Positions 1-12,048 of a DNA stretch of 64,000 nucleotides are shown here, in pieces (position 1 is the stretch's first letter; each line of letters opens with the position of its first letter). The notes beneath the pieces are model-generated. The model saw nothing but the letters and a program-made list of their open reading frames with translations. It did no database searches and had not been told where the DNA came from. A program made the translations under genes and the position numbers. Origin of the DNA: Actinomycetes bacterium (GTDB lineage Bacteria > Actinomycetota > Acidimicrobiia > Acidimicrobiales > RAAP-2); contig JAJYWG010000156.1 of the NCBI GenBank assembly GCA_021791615.1, positions 48,372 through 112,371 of the forward strand, read 5' to 3'.

Positions 1-85
1 CGGGAGCACCGCCGGCACCGGAAGGGCCGGGAGCACCGCCAGGATCGAAAGCATCGGACATGGCGCGGGCAGGGGGTTCGGTCAT
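1..85 (-). CDS. N-terminus of the gene after pgk, probably triose-phosphate isomerase (partial)
   Basis: An ATG at 85 opens a minus-strand frame that stays open to the window edge, 15 bases after the pgk stop. The 28 visible residues are rich in Gly, Ala and Pro and contain no recognisable TPI motif. The identity is inferred only from the very common gap-pgk-tpiA order. If correct, the enzyme has a low-complexity N-terminal extension before the barrel. It could equally be another gene. Confidence 0.4.
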   Translation of the reverse strand, partial: MTEPPARAMSDAFDPGGAPGPSGAGGAP

Positions 86-100
86 GGCCTGCAGGCCGCC

Positions 101-1303
101 TCAGCCCGCTTGGGGGCGCAACCGGCGGCCCGGCGCATTCACTGCGTCACGCAGTGCGGCAAGCCCAGGGAGATCGCCCAGCTCGACCAACGCGAGGCTC
201 GCACCTCCCCCGGTCGACAAGAAGTCGACGCTCTGTGCCAAACCGAGCCGGTCGAGCACACCCGCACTGTCTCCGCCGCCCACGACGGTGAAACCGGGAC
301 AGGAGGCGACAGCTTGGGCCACGCCAGCGGTGCCCGAAGAGAAGCGGTCGTCTTCCACCGCGCCGAGCGGCCCGTTCCACAGCACGGTGCCGGCCGTCAC
401 GATCGCGCTACTGAATGCCTGGGCCGTCTCGGGGCCGATGTCCAGACCGCACCAGCCGTCGGGGAGGTCACGGCCCATGACCTTCACGTCTCCCCGCGGC
501 CCGCTAGGGGGCGACTCCGCGCCGTAGACCCCTCCTGGTTCCAACGCCACTACATCGGTGGGCAGCAGGATCTCGGCTCCCGAGTGGAGCAGGCGCCGGC
601 AGTCCTCGACGTGGCTCAGGTCCACCAGGGATGCGCCAACCCCGTAGCCCATCGCCGCGAGGAAGGTGAAGGCCATCGCACCCCCGATCGCCAGCACGTC
701 CACCCGTCGGGCCAGCGCGTCCAGGACCCCGAGCTTGTCGGCGACTTTGGCGCCCCCGACCACGCCGACGAACGGCCGGGCTGGCTGGTCCAGGAGCCTC
801 CCGAGGACCTCGACTTCGACTGCCAGCCGGCGACCGGCGGCACTCGGCAGCAGCGCCGGAAGCCCGACGATGGAGGCATGTCGGCGATGCGAGACGCCGA
901 AGGCCTCGTTCACGTAGCCGTCGAAACCCTGTGCCAGCGAACGCGCGTAGGCGGGGTCGTTGGCCTTTTCCCCGGGAAAGAACCTGAGGTTCTCGAGCAT
1001 CGTGACCCCCGGGCACAGCTCGGCCAGGCGAGCGGCGACCGGCGCGATCGCCCAACGCGGGTCCGGCGCCCCTTCGGGACGGCCAAGGTGGCTGCAGGCG
1101 GTGACCTCTGCACCTTGGGCCTGGAGCCACTCGAGAGTGGGAAGCGCCGTACGGATCCGGAAATCGTCGGCGACCACCATGACGCCTTCCTCGCCCTCTT
1201 GGAGTGGGGTGTTGAAATCGGCGCGCACGAGGACCCGTGCTCCTCGGACGTCGGGCAGGTCCTCGAGGACGGGCAGCGCCTCGCGCAGCTCGCTCCCGGT
1301 CAT
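101..1303 (-). CDS. pgk: Phosphoglycerate kinase
   Basis: Cytosolic glycolytic kinase converting 1,3-bisphosphoglycerate and ADP to 3-phosphoglycerate and ATP. The 400-residue product has the family's usual length. It shows the N-domain signature RVLVRADFNTPL near residue 21, a substrate-binding HLGRP motif, VGGAKVADKLGVL in the middle, and the C-terminal nucleotide-binding GGGDSAG and STGGGASL stretches. The ATG at 1303 overlaps the gap stop in an ATGA, so the open frame running further upstream into gap is not used. It forms a lower-glycolysis operon with gap and probably tpiA. Confidence 0.97.
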   Translation of the reverse strand: MTGSELREALPVLEDLPDVRGARVLVRADFNTPLQEGEEGVMVVADDFRIRTALPTLEWLQAQGAEVTACSHLGRPEGAPDPRWAIAPVAARLAELCPGVTMLENLRFFPGEKANDPAYARSLAQGFDGYVNEAFGVSHRRHASIVGLPALLPSAAGRRLAVEVEVLGRLLDQPARPFVGVVGGAKVADKLGVLDALARRVDVLAIGGAMAFTFLAAMGYGVGASLVDLSHVEDCRRLLHSGAEILLPTDVVALEPGGVYGAESPPSGPRGDVKVMGRDLPDGWCGLDIGPETAQAFSSAIVTAGTVLWNGPLGAVEDDRFSSGTAGVAQAVASCPGFTVVGGGDSAGVLDRLGLAQSVDFLSTGGGASLALVELGDLPGLAALRDAVNAPGRRLRPQAG

Positions 1304-2331
1304 GGTGTGCCCGTTCCCAAGGCGACGATGGTGCAGAGATCGACCAGGCGGTTCGAGTAGCCCCACTCGTTGTCGTACCAGCCTTGGGCCTTCACGAGGG
1401 TCGAAGTGGTGCCGAGCGGCTGGACCATGGTGAGCCCGGCATCGAAGATGCACGACGCCGGGCTGCCGACGATGTCGGTCGAGACGATCGGGTCGTCGGT
1501 GTAGCTGAGCACACGTGCCAACGGCCCGATCGTGGCTGCGGCCTCGAAGGCGGAGTTGACGTCGTCGATACCGACGGCACCCCGGACGACGGCGGTGAAG
1601 TCGGTGATGGAGCCGACGGGCACAGGCACTCGGAGGGCGCCACCGTCCAGGCGGCCTTTCATCGATGCCAGCACGAGGCTGGTGGCTCGGGCCGCGCCGG
1701 TCGAAGCCGGCACGATGTTGACCGCGGCCGCCCGGGCCCGGCGGAGGTCCTTGTGGGGGAGGTCCAGAAGGTTCTGGTCGTTGGTGTAGGCGTGCACGGT
1801 CGTCATGAGGCCGCCTTCGATCCCGAACGCGTCGTCGATCACCTTCACCATCGGGACGAAACAGTTCGTCGTGCACGACGCGTTCGACACGACGAGATGG
1901 CTGTCGGGGTCGAATGTGCCATCGTTGACTCCCACCACAAAAGTGGCGTCTGCGTCAGGTGAGGGAGCAGAGATCACGACCCGGTTCGCGCCCGCCTTGA
2001 GGTGCAGTGCGGCGTCGTCGCGTGCAGTGAAGCGTCCGGTCGACTCGACGACGACGTCGACCCCCAAGTCCCCCCAGGGCAACGCCGAGGGCTCCCGCTC
2101 GGCCAGCACACGGATGGTCCGGTCCCCCACCACGAGGTCGTCTCCTCGGACGCTGACCTCGATCCCGAGCGAGCCCTGGCTCGAGTCGTAGCGCAGGAGG
2201 TGTGCGTTGGTCTCGGGCGAGGTGAGGTCGTTCACCGCCACCACGTCGACGTCGGCTCCGCGCTGGATCACCGCCCGGAGGAAATTCCTCCCGATGCGCC
2301 CGAAACCGTTGACTCCCACCCGCACGGTCAT
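1300..2331 (-). CDS. gap: Glyceraldehyde-3-phosphate dehydrogenase, type I
   Basis: Oxidises and phosphorylates glyceraldehyde-3-phosphate with NAD(P). The 343-residue product begins with the Rossmann motif GVNGFGRIGRN and carries the catalytic Cys153 in SNASCTTNC. The C-terminal domain ends with the usual WYDNEWGYSNRL block. The ATG at 2331 is preceded by AGGAGG about twelve bases upstream and by a closer AGAGG. It is the first gene of the gap-pgk pair, with a 66-base gap after yvcK, where many Gram-positive genomes carry whiA. Confidence 0.97.
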   Translation of the reverse strand: MTVRVGVNGFGRIGRNFLRAVIQRGADVDVVAVNDLTSPETNAHLLRYDSSQGSLGIEVSVRGDDLVVGDRTIRVLAEREPSALPWGDLGVDVVVESTGRFTARDDAALHLKAGANRVVISAPSPDADATFVVGVNDGTFDPDSHLVVSNASCTTNCFVPMVKVIDDAFGIEGGLMTTVHAYTNDQNLLDLPHKDLRRARAAAVNIVPASTGAARATSLVLASMKGRLDGGALRVPVPVGSITDFTAVVRGAVGIDDVNSAFEAAATIGPLARVLSYTDDPIVSTDIVGSPASCIFDAGLTMVQPLGTTSTLVKAQGWYDNEWGYSNRLVDLCTIVALGTGTP

Positions 2332-2397
2332 CCTCTCGCGTTCCTCCTCAGGTGGCCGCGTCCTGCGGCGCCCGCCCCAGCCTTCCACCTCGGCCGG

Positions 2398-3303
2398 TCA
2401 AGACAGTAGACCGGCCAGCGCGTTCGCCAGTCTTGCAGGGTCGTGGACCAGTCCGTTGGGACCCGCCAGTGGGACGTCGAGGACCGGCAGGTCCAGGGAG
2501 CCCAGCGCCAGGCCGGCGTTCGAGTCCCAGAGCACCAAGTCGACCTCCACCCCGTGCTCCCGCAGTGCTGCGACGTGGGCCGCGACGTCGTACCCGGCCG
2601 TCTCCGGGGTCTGGGGGCGAAGGTTGCAGACGTAGACCTTCTGGGCGCTCGAACTGGCCAGCGCGTCGCCGATCCCTCGGACCGCGGCGGCCGCGAGGAC
2701 GCTGGTGTACAGCGAACCAGGCCCGATGACGACCTGGTCCGCGTCGGCCAGGGCGGACAGCGCCTCAGGTGGTGGGCTCGCGCCTTCGGGGACCAACGAG
2801 ACCCGGCGGATGCTGGCGGTCGCCGCCACGGCTACTTGGCCGTTCACCTCACCGCGGTCGGACATCGCTTTCAAGGTCACCTTCTCGGTCGTGGCCGGCA
2901 GCACCCTCCCGGCGGCGCCGAGAAGTTCGGCCGCGGCGTCGATACCGGCGACCAGGCCACCGGTGGCCTCGATGAGACCGGCGAGGACCAGGTTCCCCAG
3001 TGCGTGACCGGCCAGCTCCCCGGGTCTGGCGCTGGTGTCGAAGCGGTGCTCGAACGCGCGGGCGAGCACCGAAGAGGGCTCGGCGAGGGCGACGAGGCAT
3101 TTTCGCATGTCGCCCAAGGCCACCACTCCGAGCTCCTGGCGCAGCCGCCCGGTGGAGCCACCGTCGTCGGCGACCGAGACGACTGCGGTGAGGTGGGATG
3201 CGTAGCACCGCGCCGCTCTGAGGGTCACCGCGGTACCGTGCCCGCCGCCGATGGCAACGACCCGCGGCACCGAGGTATGGCCGGCAGGGGTCCGCGTGCT
3301 CAC
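2398..3303 (-). CDS. yvcK: YvcK/CofD-family gluconeogenesis factor
   Basis: Member of the YvcK (CofD-like) family, cytosolic proteins that bind nucleotide-sugars such as UDP-GlcNAc and are needed for growth on gluconeogenic carbon and for peptidoglycan homeostasis. The 301-residue product has the glycine-rich GGGHG at residues 19-23, then VSVADDGGSTGRLR, GDMRKCLVAL, GHALGNL, and GPGSLYTSVL late in the protein, all typical. The start is a GTG at 3303 forming a GTGA overlap with rapZ. Its neighbours uvrC and rapZ are the conserved context, and gap lies directly downstream. Confidence 0.93.
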   Translation of the reverse strand: MSTRTPAGHTSVPRVVAIGGGHGTAVTLRAARCYASHLTAVVSVADDGGSTGRLRQELGVVALGDMRKCLVALAEPSSVLARAFEHRFDTSARPGELAGHALGNLVLAGLIEATGGLVAGIDAAAELLGAAGRVLPATTEKVTLKAMSDRGEVNGQVAVAATASIRRVSLVPEGASPPPEALSALADADQVVIGPGSLYTSVLAAAAVRGIGDALASSSAQKVYVCNLRPQTPETAGYDVAAHVAALREHGVEVDLVLWDSNAGLALGSLDLPVLDVPLAGPNGLVHDPARLANALAGLLS

Positions 3304-4154
3304 CGGTCGACGTCCCGGTGGAACGAGGTTGCGGCAATGCCGCGCGCGTGCAGGCGTTCGGCAAGGGCGTCGGCCATGACGACGGACCGGTGACGCCCGC
3401 CGGTGCACCCCATCGCCACCGTGAGGTACGACTTGCCCTCGCGGGCGAACGCAGGCACGAGGGACGCGAGCAGGTCGTCGACGGCGGCGAGGAACGCCTT
3501 GGCCTCGGGTTGGTCGAGGACGAAGCGGCGCACCTCCTCGTCTCGCCCGCTCAGGTCCCGGAGCTGGTCGACCCAGTATGGATTGGGCAGGAAGCGGCAG
3601 TCGAAGACCAGGTCGACGTCGAGTGGGATCCCGTGCTTGTAGCCAAAGGACACCACCGAGGTCTGCATGTGCGTGTCAGCGGCGCTGCCGCCGAACAGCT
3701 CGATGATCCGCCGTCGGAGCTGGTTCGTGTTCAGCTCACCGGTGTCGAGGATGACGTCGGCACGGCTACGGAGAGGCCCGAGGAGGCGACGCTCCTCGGT
3801 GATGGACTCCTCCACGCCGCGAGCGGCCAGTGGATGCCGACGACGGGTGCCTTCGTAGCGCCGTACCAGGACCTCGTCGGAGGCGTCCAGGAACAGGACG
3901 CGCACGCGGTGGCGGGCCTGGGCCAGCCCGTCGAGCACCGGCGCGACGTCGTCGAGGTCTTCGCTGCCGGCGCGCCCGATCACCAGCGCCACCCGCTCGG
4001 TCTCCGAGCCGGGCCGGCCGACGAGCTCGGCGACTTTGGGGATGAGGGACGACGGCAGGTTGTCGATGACGAACCAGCCCACGTCCTCCAAGGTTGCAGC
4101 CGCGGTGGAGCGACCGGCGCCCGACATGCCCGAGACGACCAGGAATTCGCTCAT
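3300..4154 (-). CDS. rapZ: RNase adapter / nucleotide-binding protein RapZ (YvcJ)
   Basis: P-loop protein of the RapZ/YvcJ family. In E. coli it senses GlcN6P and directs RNase E to the sRNA GlmZ. In Gram-positives it is a nucleotide-binding protein of less clear role, with links to cell-envelope precursors. The 284-residue product has the Walker A motif GMSGAGRS at residues 9-16 (Arg in place of the usual Lys) and FVIDNLP. The C-terminal RapZ domain has FGYKHG, FDCRFLPNP and GCTGGRHRSV. The ATG at 4154 is chosen because family homology begins there. An in-frame open region continues upstream through three 33-base repeats. Confidence 0.93.
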   Translation of the reverse strand: MSEFLVVSGMSGAGRSTAAATLEDVGWFVIDNLPSSLIPKVAELVGRPGSETERVALVIGRAGSEDLDDVAPVLDGLAQARHRVRVLFLDASDEVLVRRYEGTRRRHPLAARGVEESITEERRLLGPLRSRADVILDTGELNTNQLRRRIIELFGGSAADTHMQTSVVSFGYKHGIPLDVDLVFDCRFLPNPYWVDQLRDLSGRDEEVRRFVLDQPEAKAFLAAVDDLLASLVPAFAREGKSYLTVAMGCTGGRHRSVVMADALAERLHARGIAATSFHRDVDR

Positions 4155-4188
4155 CGCTCCTCCAGTCTCTCTCACCGGCGACCGGGAT

Positions 4189-4287
4189 GCGTGCTGGCAC
4201 TCCCCCAGCGCCAGGCGGGTTGCGTGCTGGCACTCCCCCAGCGCCAGGCGGGTTGCGCGCTGGCACTCCCCCAGCGCCAGGCGGGTT
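4189..4287 (-). repeat. Three 33-base tandem repeats between uvrC and rapZ
   Basis: Units at 4189-4221, 4222-4254 and 4255-4287 are identical except for one base in the third. They fill two thirds of the 149-base gap between the uvrC stop and the rapZ start. The unit length is a multiple of three and the minus-strand rapZ frame is open through them, reading as an 11-residue ATRLALGECQ(H/R) repeat. There is no spacer, so this is not a CRISPR. Confidence 0.95.
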
Positions 4288-4303
4288 GCGCCCCGGCCGG
4301 CCG

Positions 4304-6214
4304 TCAGGCGCCGTGCAGCTTCTCGAAGACCGCCTCGGCCACGTCTCCGGGAAGCCAAGAGAGGCGCCGAAGGTCCTCGAGGGACGCAGCCCGCACTGCC
4401 CGGACCCCTCCCAGGTCCCGCAGGAGCCGCCCTCGCCGAGCCGGGCCCAGGCCGCGCACCCCGTCGAGCTCGCCCGCAGTCATCCGCGCGCCCCGACGCT
4501 GGCGGTGGTACGAGATGGCGAAACGGTGGGCCTCGTCGCGCACTCGCTGGAGCAGGTAGAGCGCCTCGGAGCCACGGGCCAGGCGCACTGGCTCGGGTCG
4601 GCCCGGTCGGTAGATCTCCTCGAATTGCTTGGCCAGGGCCGCCAGCTCGATGGGGTCCTGGAGCCCCGCAGCCTCGAGGTCAACCTCTGCCAGCACACGT
4701 TGCCCGACGGAGAGCTGGCCCTTGCCACCGTCGAGGAGGAGGAGGTGAGGCGGGTAGGCGAATTTGCGGCGGGGAGCACCATCGCCGGCTGGTGAGCCAC
4801 GTTCGTCGACCAACGCCCGTAGACGCCGCTCGAGCACCTCGCCCATGGCGGCGTAGTCGTCGTTGCCGGCGACGCTCTTCACCGAGAAACGCCGGTAGTC
4901 GGACTTCTTGGGCAGCCCGTCCTCGAAGACCACCATCGATCCCACGTAGTCGGTCCCCTGGAGGTGGCTCATGTCGTAGCACTCGATACGCAGCGGAGGC
5001 TGGTCCAGTCCCAGAGCTTCGGCCAGCTCGACCAGAGCTCGCGACCGGCTTGCGTGATCCTGGGCCCGGTGGAGGCGGTGGCGCGCCAGGGCTTCCTCGG
5101 CGTTCCGCTGCACGGTCTCTTGGAGGGCCCGCTTGGGGCCGCGAATGGGCACCCCGAGCTCGACCCGGCTCCCTCGCAGCGTGGAAAGCCAGGCGGTGAG
5201 CACATCGGGCGAGGGCGGAAGCGCGGGGACGAGGATCCGGCGGGGCACGTCGGCCTCCGGCGCCCCGTAGAGCGCTTCGACGACGCGGCCGACCAGCTCG
5301 GGCGTCGTGAGCTCCTCGACCTTGTCGGCAACGGATCCGCTGCGCCCGACGACCCGCCCCCGGCGTACATGGAACACCTGCACCGCAGCTTCCAGCTCGT
5401 CTTCGGCGAGCGCGATCAGATCGAGGTCTTCGGGCGAGGCCGAGACCATGAGCTGGCTCTCAGCCGCCTGGCGCACGGCGGCCAGGCGGTCTCGCAGGCG
5501 GGCGGCGCGCTCGTACTCGAGCGCCGCGGCGGCCTGGGACATCTCATCCTCCAGACGCCGCACCACCGGCGCCGTCTCGCCCCCGAGGAAGGCCATCAGG
5601 TCCCCGACAAGCTCCCGGTAGTGCTCTTCGGTCACTGCACCGACGCACGGTCCCGAGCAGCGCTCGATGTCGTAGAGGAGGCAGGGCCGGCCGAGCCGCT
5701 CGTGCCGGCGGAACTTGGCGTCCGAGCAGGTGCGGACCGGAAAGCTCTTCAGCAACAGGTCGAGGGTCTCCCGGATGGCCCCGACATGGCCGTAGGGTCC
5801 GAAGTAGCGCACGCCTTTGCGCTTCTTGCCGCGGACGACGGCAGGACGGGGCCAGCGGTCCGCGACGGTGACCGCCAGCCAGGGGTAGCTCTTGTCGTCC
5901 TTCAACCGGACGTTGAAGCGCGGCTGATGGGCCTGGATGAGGGCATGTTCCAGCATCAGGGCCTCGACCTCGGTCGCCACCACGACCCACTCGACCCGTG
6001 CCGCCTGGGCCACCATCTGGGCCGTGCGCGACGGCAAGCCGGCCGGGTCCTGCCAGTACGAGGCAAGGCGGTGCCGCAGGGACTTGGCCTTGCCGACGTA
6101 GATCACCCGGTCCTCGGCATCGAGGAATTGGTACGAACCTGGCGCATCGGGAACAGAGGAGCTGGGCGGCCGCACGAGCACCCTCCAACTCTCGCGCCGA
6201 TCCGGTGGCGTCAT
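4304..6214 (-). CDS. uvrC: Excinuclease ABC subunit C
   Basis: Nuclease subunit of UvrABC that makes both incisions around a DNA lesion. The 636-residue product has an N-terminal GIY-YIG domain (GSYQFLD, then IYVGKAKSLRHR) and the four-cysteine cluster ending in ERCSGPC that binds 4Fe-4S in E. coli UvrC. A UVR motif follows (ALEYERAARLRDRL). The RNase H-like nuclease domain has ECYDMSHLQG and LLLLDGGKGQL, and a helix-hairpin-helix end closes the protein. The ATG at 6214 is chosen because homology starts close behind it; a GTG at 6175 is an alternative. The frame is open far upstream, but that part lies antisense to nadA. Confidence 0.96.
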   Translation of the reverse strand: MTPPDRRESWRVLVRPPSSSVPDAPGSYQFLDAEDRVIYVGKAKSLRHRLASYWQDPAGLPSRTAQMVAQAARVEWVVVATEVEALMLEHALIQAHQPRFNVRLKDDKSYPWLAVTVADRWPRPAVVRGKKRKGVRYFGPYGHVGAIRETLDLLLKSFPVRTCSDAKFRRHERLGRPCLLYDIERCSGPCVGAVTEEHYRELVGDLMAFLGGETAPVVRRLEDEMSQAAAALEYERAARLRDRLAAVRQAAESQLMVSASPEDLDLIALAEDELEAAVQVFHVRRGRVVGRSGSVADKVEELTTPELVGRVVEALYGAPEADVPRRILVPALPPSPDVLTAWLSTLRGSRVELGVPIRGPKRALQETVQRNAEEALARHRLHRAQDHASRSRALVELAEALGLDQPPLRIECYDMSHLQGTDYVGSMVVFEDGLPKKSDYRRFSVKSVAGNDDYAAMGEVLERRLRALVDERGSPAGDGAPRRKFAYPPHLLLLDGGKGQLSVGQRVLAEVDLEAAGLQDPIELAALAKQFEEIYRPGRPEPVRLARGSEALYLLQRVRDEAHRFAISYHRQRRGARMTAGELDGVRGLGPARRGRLLRDLGGVRAVRAASLEDLRRLSWLPGDVAEAVFEKLHGA

Positions 6215-6439
6215 CGCCGGCTTCGCGCGCACCGGGCACGCCCGAGGGCACGGACCGCGCCTTTCGGGTGTGCCCGGCGACAAGGCTCGCGCTGCCCTGG
6301 TGTGCCCGAGGGCATAGAGTGGGGTTGCCGGCCTGGTACCCCGGCGACATACTTCGCACCGAGGCCGACAACCCCGCGGATGGGCGACCAGGCTGTCCCC
6401 GCCGGCCGAAACGGTGCCGTCCCCAAAAGGGGGTCCATC

Positions 6440-7555
6440 ATGATCCGGCTCCAACGTCCGCTCCCCGAGCGCTACACCGGCGCGGCTCCCGACGAGCTCG
6501 CCGAGATGATCGCCGACGCCCGGGCCGAGCTGGGCGCCCGCCTCATCGTCCTCGGCCACCACTACCAACGCGACGACATCATGTGCTGGGCCGATGCCCG
6601 GGGCGACTCGTTCGGTCTCTCGCGCATCGCCGCCGACCAGGGGGAAGCCGAGTACGTCGTGTTCTGCGGCGTGCATTTTATGGCGGAGTCGGCGGACATC
6701 CTCACCGGTCCGCACCAGCACGTGCTGCTCCCTGACCTGAACGCCGGCTGCTCGATGGCCGACATGGCAGACGTCGAGGCCGTCGAGGATGCCTGGGCAG
6801 AACTGGCAGAGGTCACCGACGTGGACCGGATCGTGCCGATCACGTACATGAACTCCTCTGCCGCGCTCAAGGCGTTCGTGGGGCGGCACGGTGGCTCGGT
6901 CTGCACGTCTTCCAACGCCCGGGCGGTCCTCACCTGGGCCCTAGGCGACCAGGGCTCGGGCCGGCCACGCGGGGACAAGGTGCTGTTCGTTCCCGATCAG
7001 CACCTCGGCCGCAACACCGGGTTCCAGCTCGGCTACCGGGCCGAGGAGATGGTCGTGTGGGATCCGAGGCAGGTGCTGGGCGGATGCGAAGAGAAGGACA
7101 TCAAAGAAGCGCGCTTGCTGTTGTGGAGGGGTCACTGCTCGGTCCACCAGCGGTTCCGTCCCGAGCACGTCGAGTCGTTCCGGCGCGAGCATCCCGAGGG
7201 CATCGTCATCGTCCACCCCGAGTGCGCCCATGAGGTCGTCGAGGTGGCCGACGAGGTCGGGTCGACCGACGCCATCATCCGAGCGGTCGCGGCCGCTCCA
7301 TCCGGGTCGGTCATCGGCGTGGGCACCGAGATCCACTTGGTCAATCGCCTCGACCACGAGTCGCCGGACAAGACCGTCCTCTGCCTGGACCCTCTGGTCT
7401 GCCCGTGCTCCACGATGTCACGTATCGACCCTATGCACCTCGCCTGGATCCTCGAGGGGCTGGTGGCCGGGGACGTGCGCAACCAGATCACCGTCGACGA
7501 CGAGACCACCAGGTGGGCCAGGGTCGCGCTGGAGCAGATGCTCGCCACGGTCTGA
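6440..7555 (+). CDS. nadA: Quinolinate synthase
   Basis: 4Fe-4S dehydratase condensing iminoaspartate with dihydroxyacetone phosphate to quinolinate in de novo NAD synthesis. The 371-residue product carries LGHHYQRDD near the start and FCGVHFMAESA. Candidate cluster cysteines lie in SVCTSSNA, GGCEEKD and VCPCSTM, and VGTEIHLVNRL is the family signature. The ATG at 6440 follows AAAAGGGGG six bases away, a clear ribosome-binding site. The open frame reaching back to 4964 runs antisense to uvrC and is discarded. No nadB or nadC lies in the window, so the gene stands alone between minus-strand units. Confidence 0.96.
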   Translation: MIRLQRPLPERYTGAAPDELAEMIADARAELGARLIVLGHHYQRDDIMCWADARGDSFGLSRIAADQGEAEYVVFCGVHFMAESADILTGPHQHVLLPDLNAGCSMADMADVEAVEDAWAELAEVTDVDRIVPITYMNSSAALKAFVGRHGGSVCTSSNARAVLTWALGDQGSGRPRGDKVLFVPDQHLGRNTGFQLGYRAEEMVVWDPRQVLGGCEEKDIKEARLLLWRGHCSVHQRFRPEHVESFRREHPEGIVIVHPECAHEVVEVADEVGSTDAIIRAVAAAPSGSVIGVGTEIHLVNRLDHESPDKTVLCLDPLVCPCSTMSRIDPMHLAWILEGLVAGDVRNQITVDDETTRWARVALEQMLATV

Positions 7556-7601
7556 CCGACACTTCGGCGGGCACGTCCCTCGGGGCACCCGAAGCGCTCG
7601 G

Positions 7602-7661
7602 GATGGCGCTCAGGACGCTGCTCAGTACGCCGCTCGGGACGCTGCTCAGGATGGCGCTCAA
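7602..7661. repeat. Five imperfect 12-base tandem repeats
   Basis: Units at 7602, 7614, 7626, 7638 and 7650 follow the pattern GAYGSYGCTCAG; units two and four are identical. They lie in the convergent gap between nadA and the MFS gene and overlap the last bases of the MFS coding sequence. They might be a low-complexity decay product or a multi-hairpin 3' end. I see no T-tract terminator here. Confidence 0.75.
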
Positions 7662-9192
7662 GACGCCGGCGTGCCGATCCCCTCGGGTTGCCTCTCTGCC
7701 TGACGCCGCGTCATCGCACCCTTGCGTCCACGACTGGCGGAGAAGAGTGCGGCCAGCACCAAGAAGCCCATCGACGCGTAGAAGGCCGAGTGCAGCCCTC
7801 CGGTGAAGACGTCGGCCACGTGGCCGTGGAGCCGAGCCGTACCGACGAAGATGGCAAAAGCCACGTGCCGCGGAATGGAGCGCGACGCGATCAAGATCGC
7901 CATGGAGAACGAGAAGACCATGCCGGTGTTCTGGAAGGTGCGAAGCATGCCTGAGGAGATCCCGAAAACCTCCGGCGGCGACGCTTTCATCACCGCCGAG
8001 CTGTTGGCCGGGAAGAAGCTGCTGCCCCCGATCCCGTTGACGACACTCGCCACGACGACGAGCCACAGGCCGGTCGTGTTCCCGAGATGCGCGTAGAGGA
8101 ACAGCGCCACGACCTGGACCGCCAGCCCGAGGGTGGCCGGTATGACCGGTCCGATCCGATCGGCGAGGCGTCCGGAGAACGGCCCGACCACGCCTCCGAT
8201 CACGTAGCCGGGCACGAGGAGCAGCGACGCGTGGAGCGGGGACAGGTCGCGTGGACCCTGGAGGTACATGATGACGAGGAACAGAACCGCGTAGTTGGCC
8301 AGGCCCTGGAAGAGCGACGCCAGCAGTGAAGGGGACATCGTCGGGATCCGGAAGAGCGACAGGTGGACCATCGGCTCGGACTGTGCTCGCTCCACGGCGA
8401 CGAAGACGCCGAGCATGACCAACCCTCCGACGAAGAAGCCCGCGATCGTCGGGTCGAGGGACTCGGTGGACAGGTTCGTCACGGCCCACAGGATGCCGAA
8501 GAGGGCGAGCCCGGCACTGACCATGCCGACGACGTCCAGCCGGTGGCTCTGGCGCTCACCGCGGTCATGGAGCACTCGCAAGGCGAGCGTCACGGCCACG
8601 ATACCAATCGGGACGTTGATCCAGAAGATCCACCGCCACGAGACGTACGTGACGATGAGGCCTCCCAGGACGATCCCGAGCACGGCGCCCGTGCTCCAGC
8701 CGATGCCGTTGAACCCGTAGGCCTTGCCCCGTTTCTCGGGGGGGAAGAGGTCGGCGATGACGGCGCCGCTGTTGGCCGAGACGAGCGCGCCCCCGACGCC
8801 CTGGAGGACCCGGAAGGCGATGATGGTGCCCTCGTTCCACGAGAGGGCGCATAGGGCCGACCCGACGATGAAGACGACGAAGCCGGCCTCGTACATCCGG
8901 ACCCGGCCGAACATGTCGCCCAGGCGACCCACTTGGGAGGCCAGGAGCGTCACGGTGAGCAGGTAGCCGATGATGATCCAGATCACCGAAGCCAGGGCGA
9001 CGTGTAGGCCCTGCTCGATCTCGGGCAAGGCAAGGACGACGATGGTGGTGTCCACGGCGGTGATGAGGACCCCGGTCATCACCACCGCCAGTGCCAGGCC
9101 GGTCCCGCCCCGTGCCCCGGTGCGACCCTGGTGGGCCGGCGGTTCGCCGCCGCTGCCCTCGGTGCCGGCCCGGCTGCCCTGGGCCTCGGGGG

Positions 9193-9196
<4 letters not shown>
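7658..9196 (-). CDS. MFS drug/proton antiporter, DHA2 (14-TM) type
   Basis: Predicted inner-membrane exporter of the EmrB/QacA group. The 512-residue length, about fourteen hydrophobic segments and the loop motif [13 protein letters not shown] after TM2 fit the family, as does [14 protein letters not shown] in TM1. The substrate is unknown. The ATG at 9196 overlaps the uvrA stop in an ATGA, so it is probably translated with uvrA. M. tuberculosis also has an MFS efflux gene (Rv1634) beside uvrB. The exporter is the last gene of the run coaE-uvrB-cassette-uvrA and could export the product of the adenylation cassette. Confidence 0.9.
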
Positions 9197-12039
<2,843 letters not shown>

Positions 12040-12048
12040 GAAGCGAGA

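Noticed and set aside
110..1360. Long plus-strand open frame opposite pgk
   Set aside because: It is a shadow of pgk codon use, with no motif and low-complexity composition.
4189..4287. CRISPR-like array upstream of rapZ
   Set aside because: The copies touch each other with no spacers and lie in a coding frame; no cas gene is present.
4964..6439. Very long N-terminal extension of NadA
   Set aside because: The open frame exists only because of high GC and runs antisense to uvrC; the strong ribosome-binding site and homology place the start at 6440.
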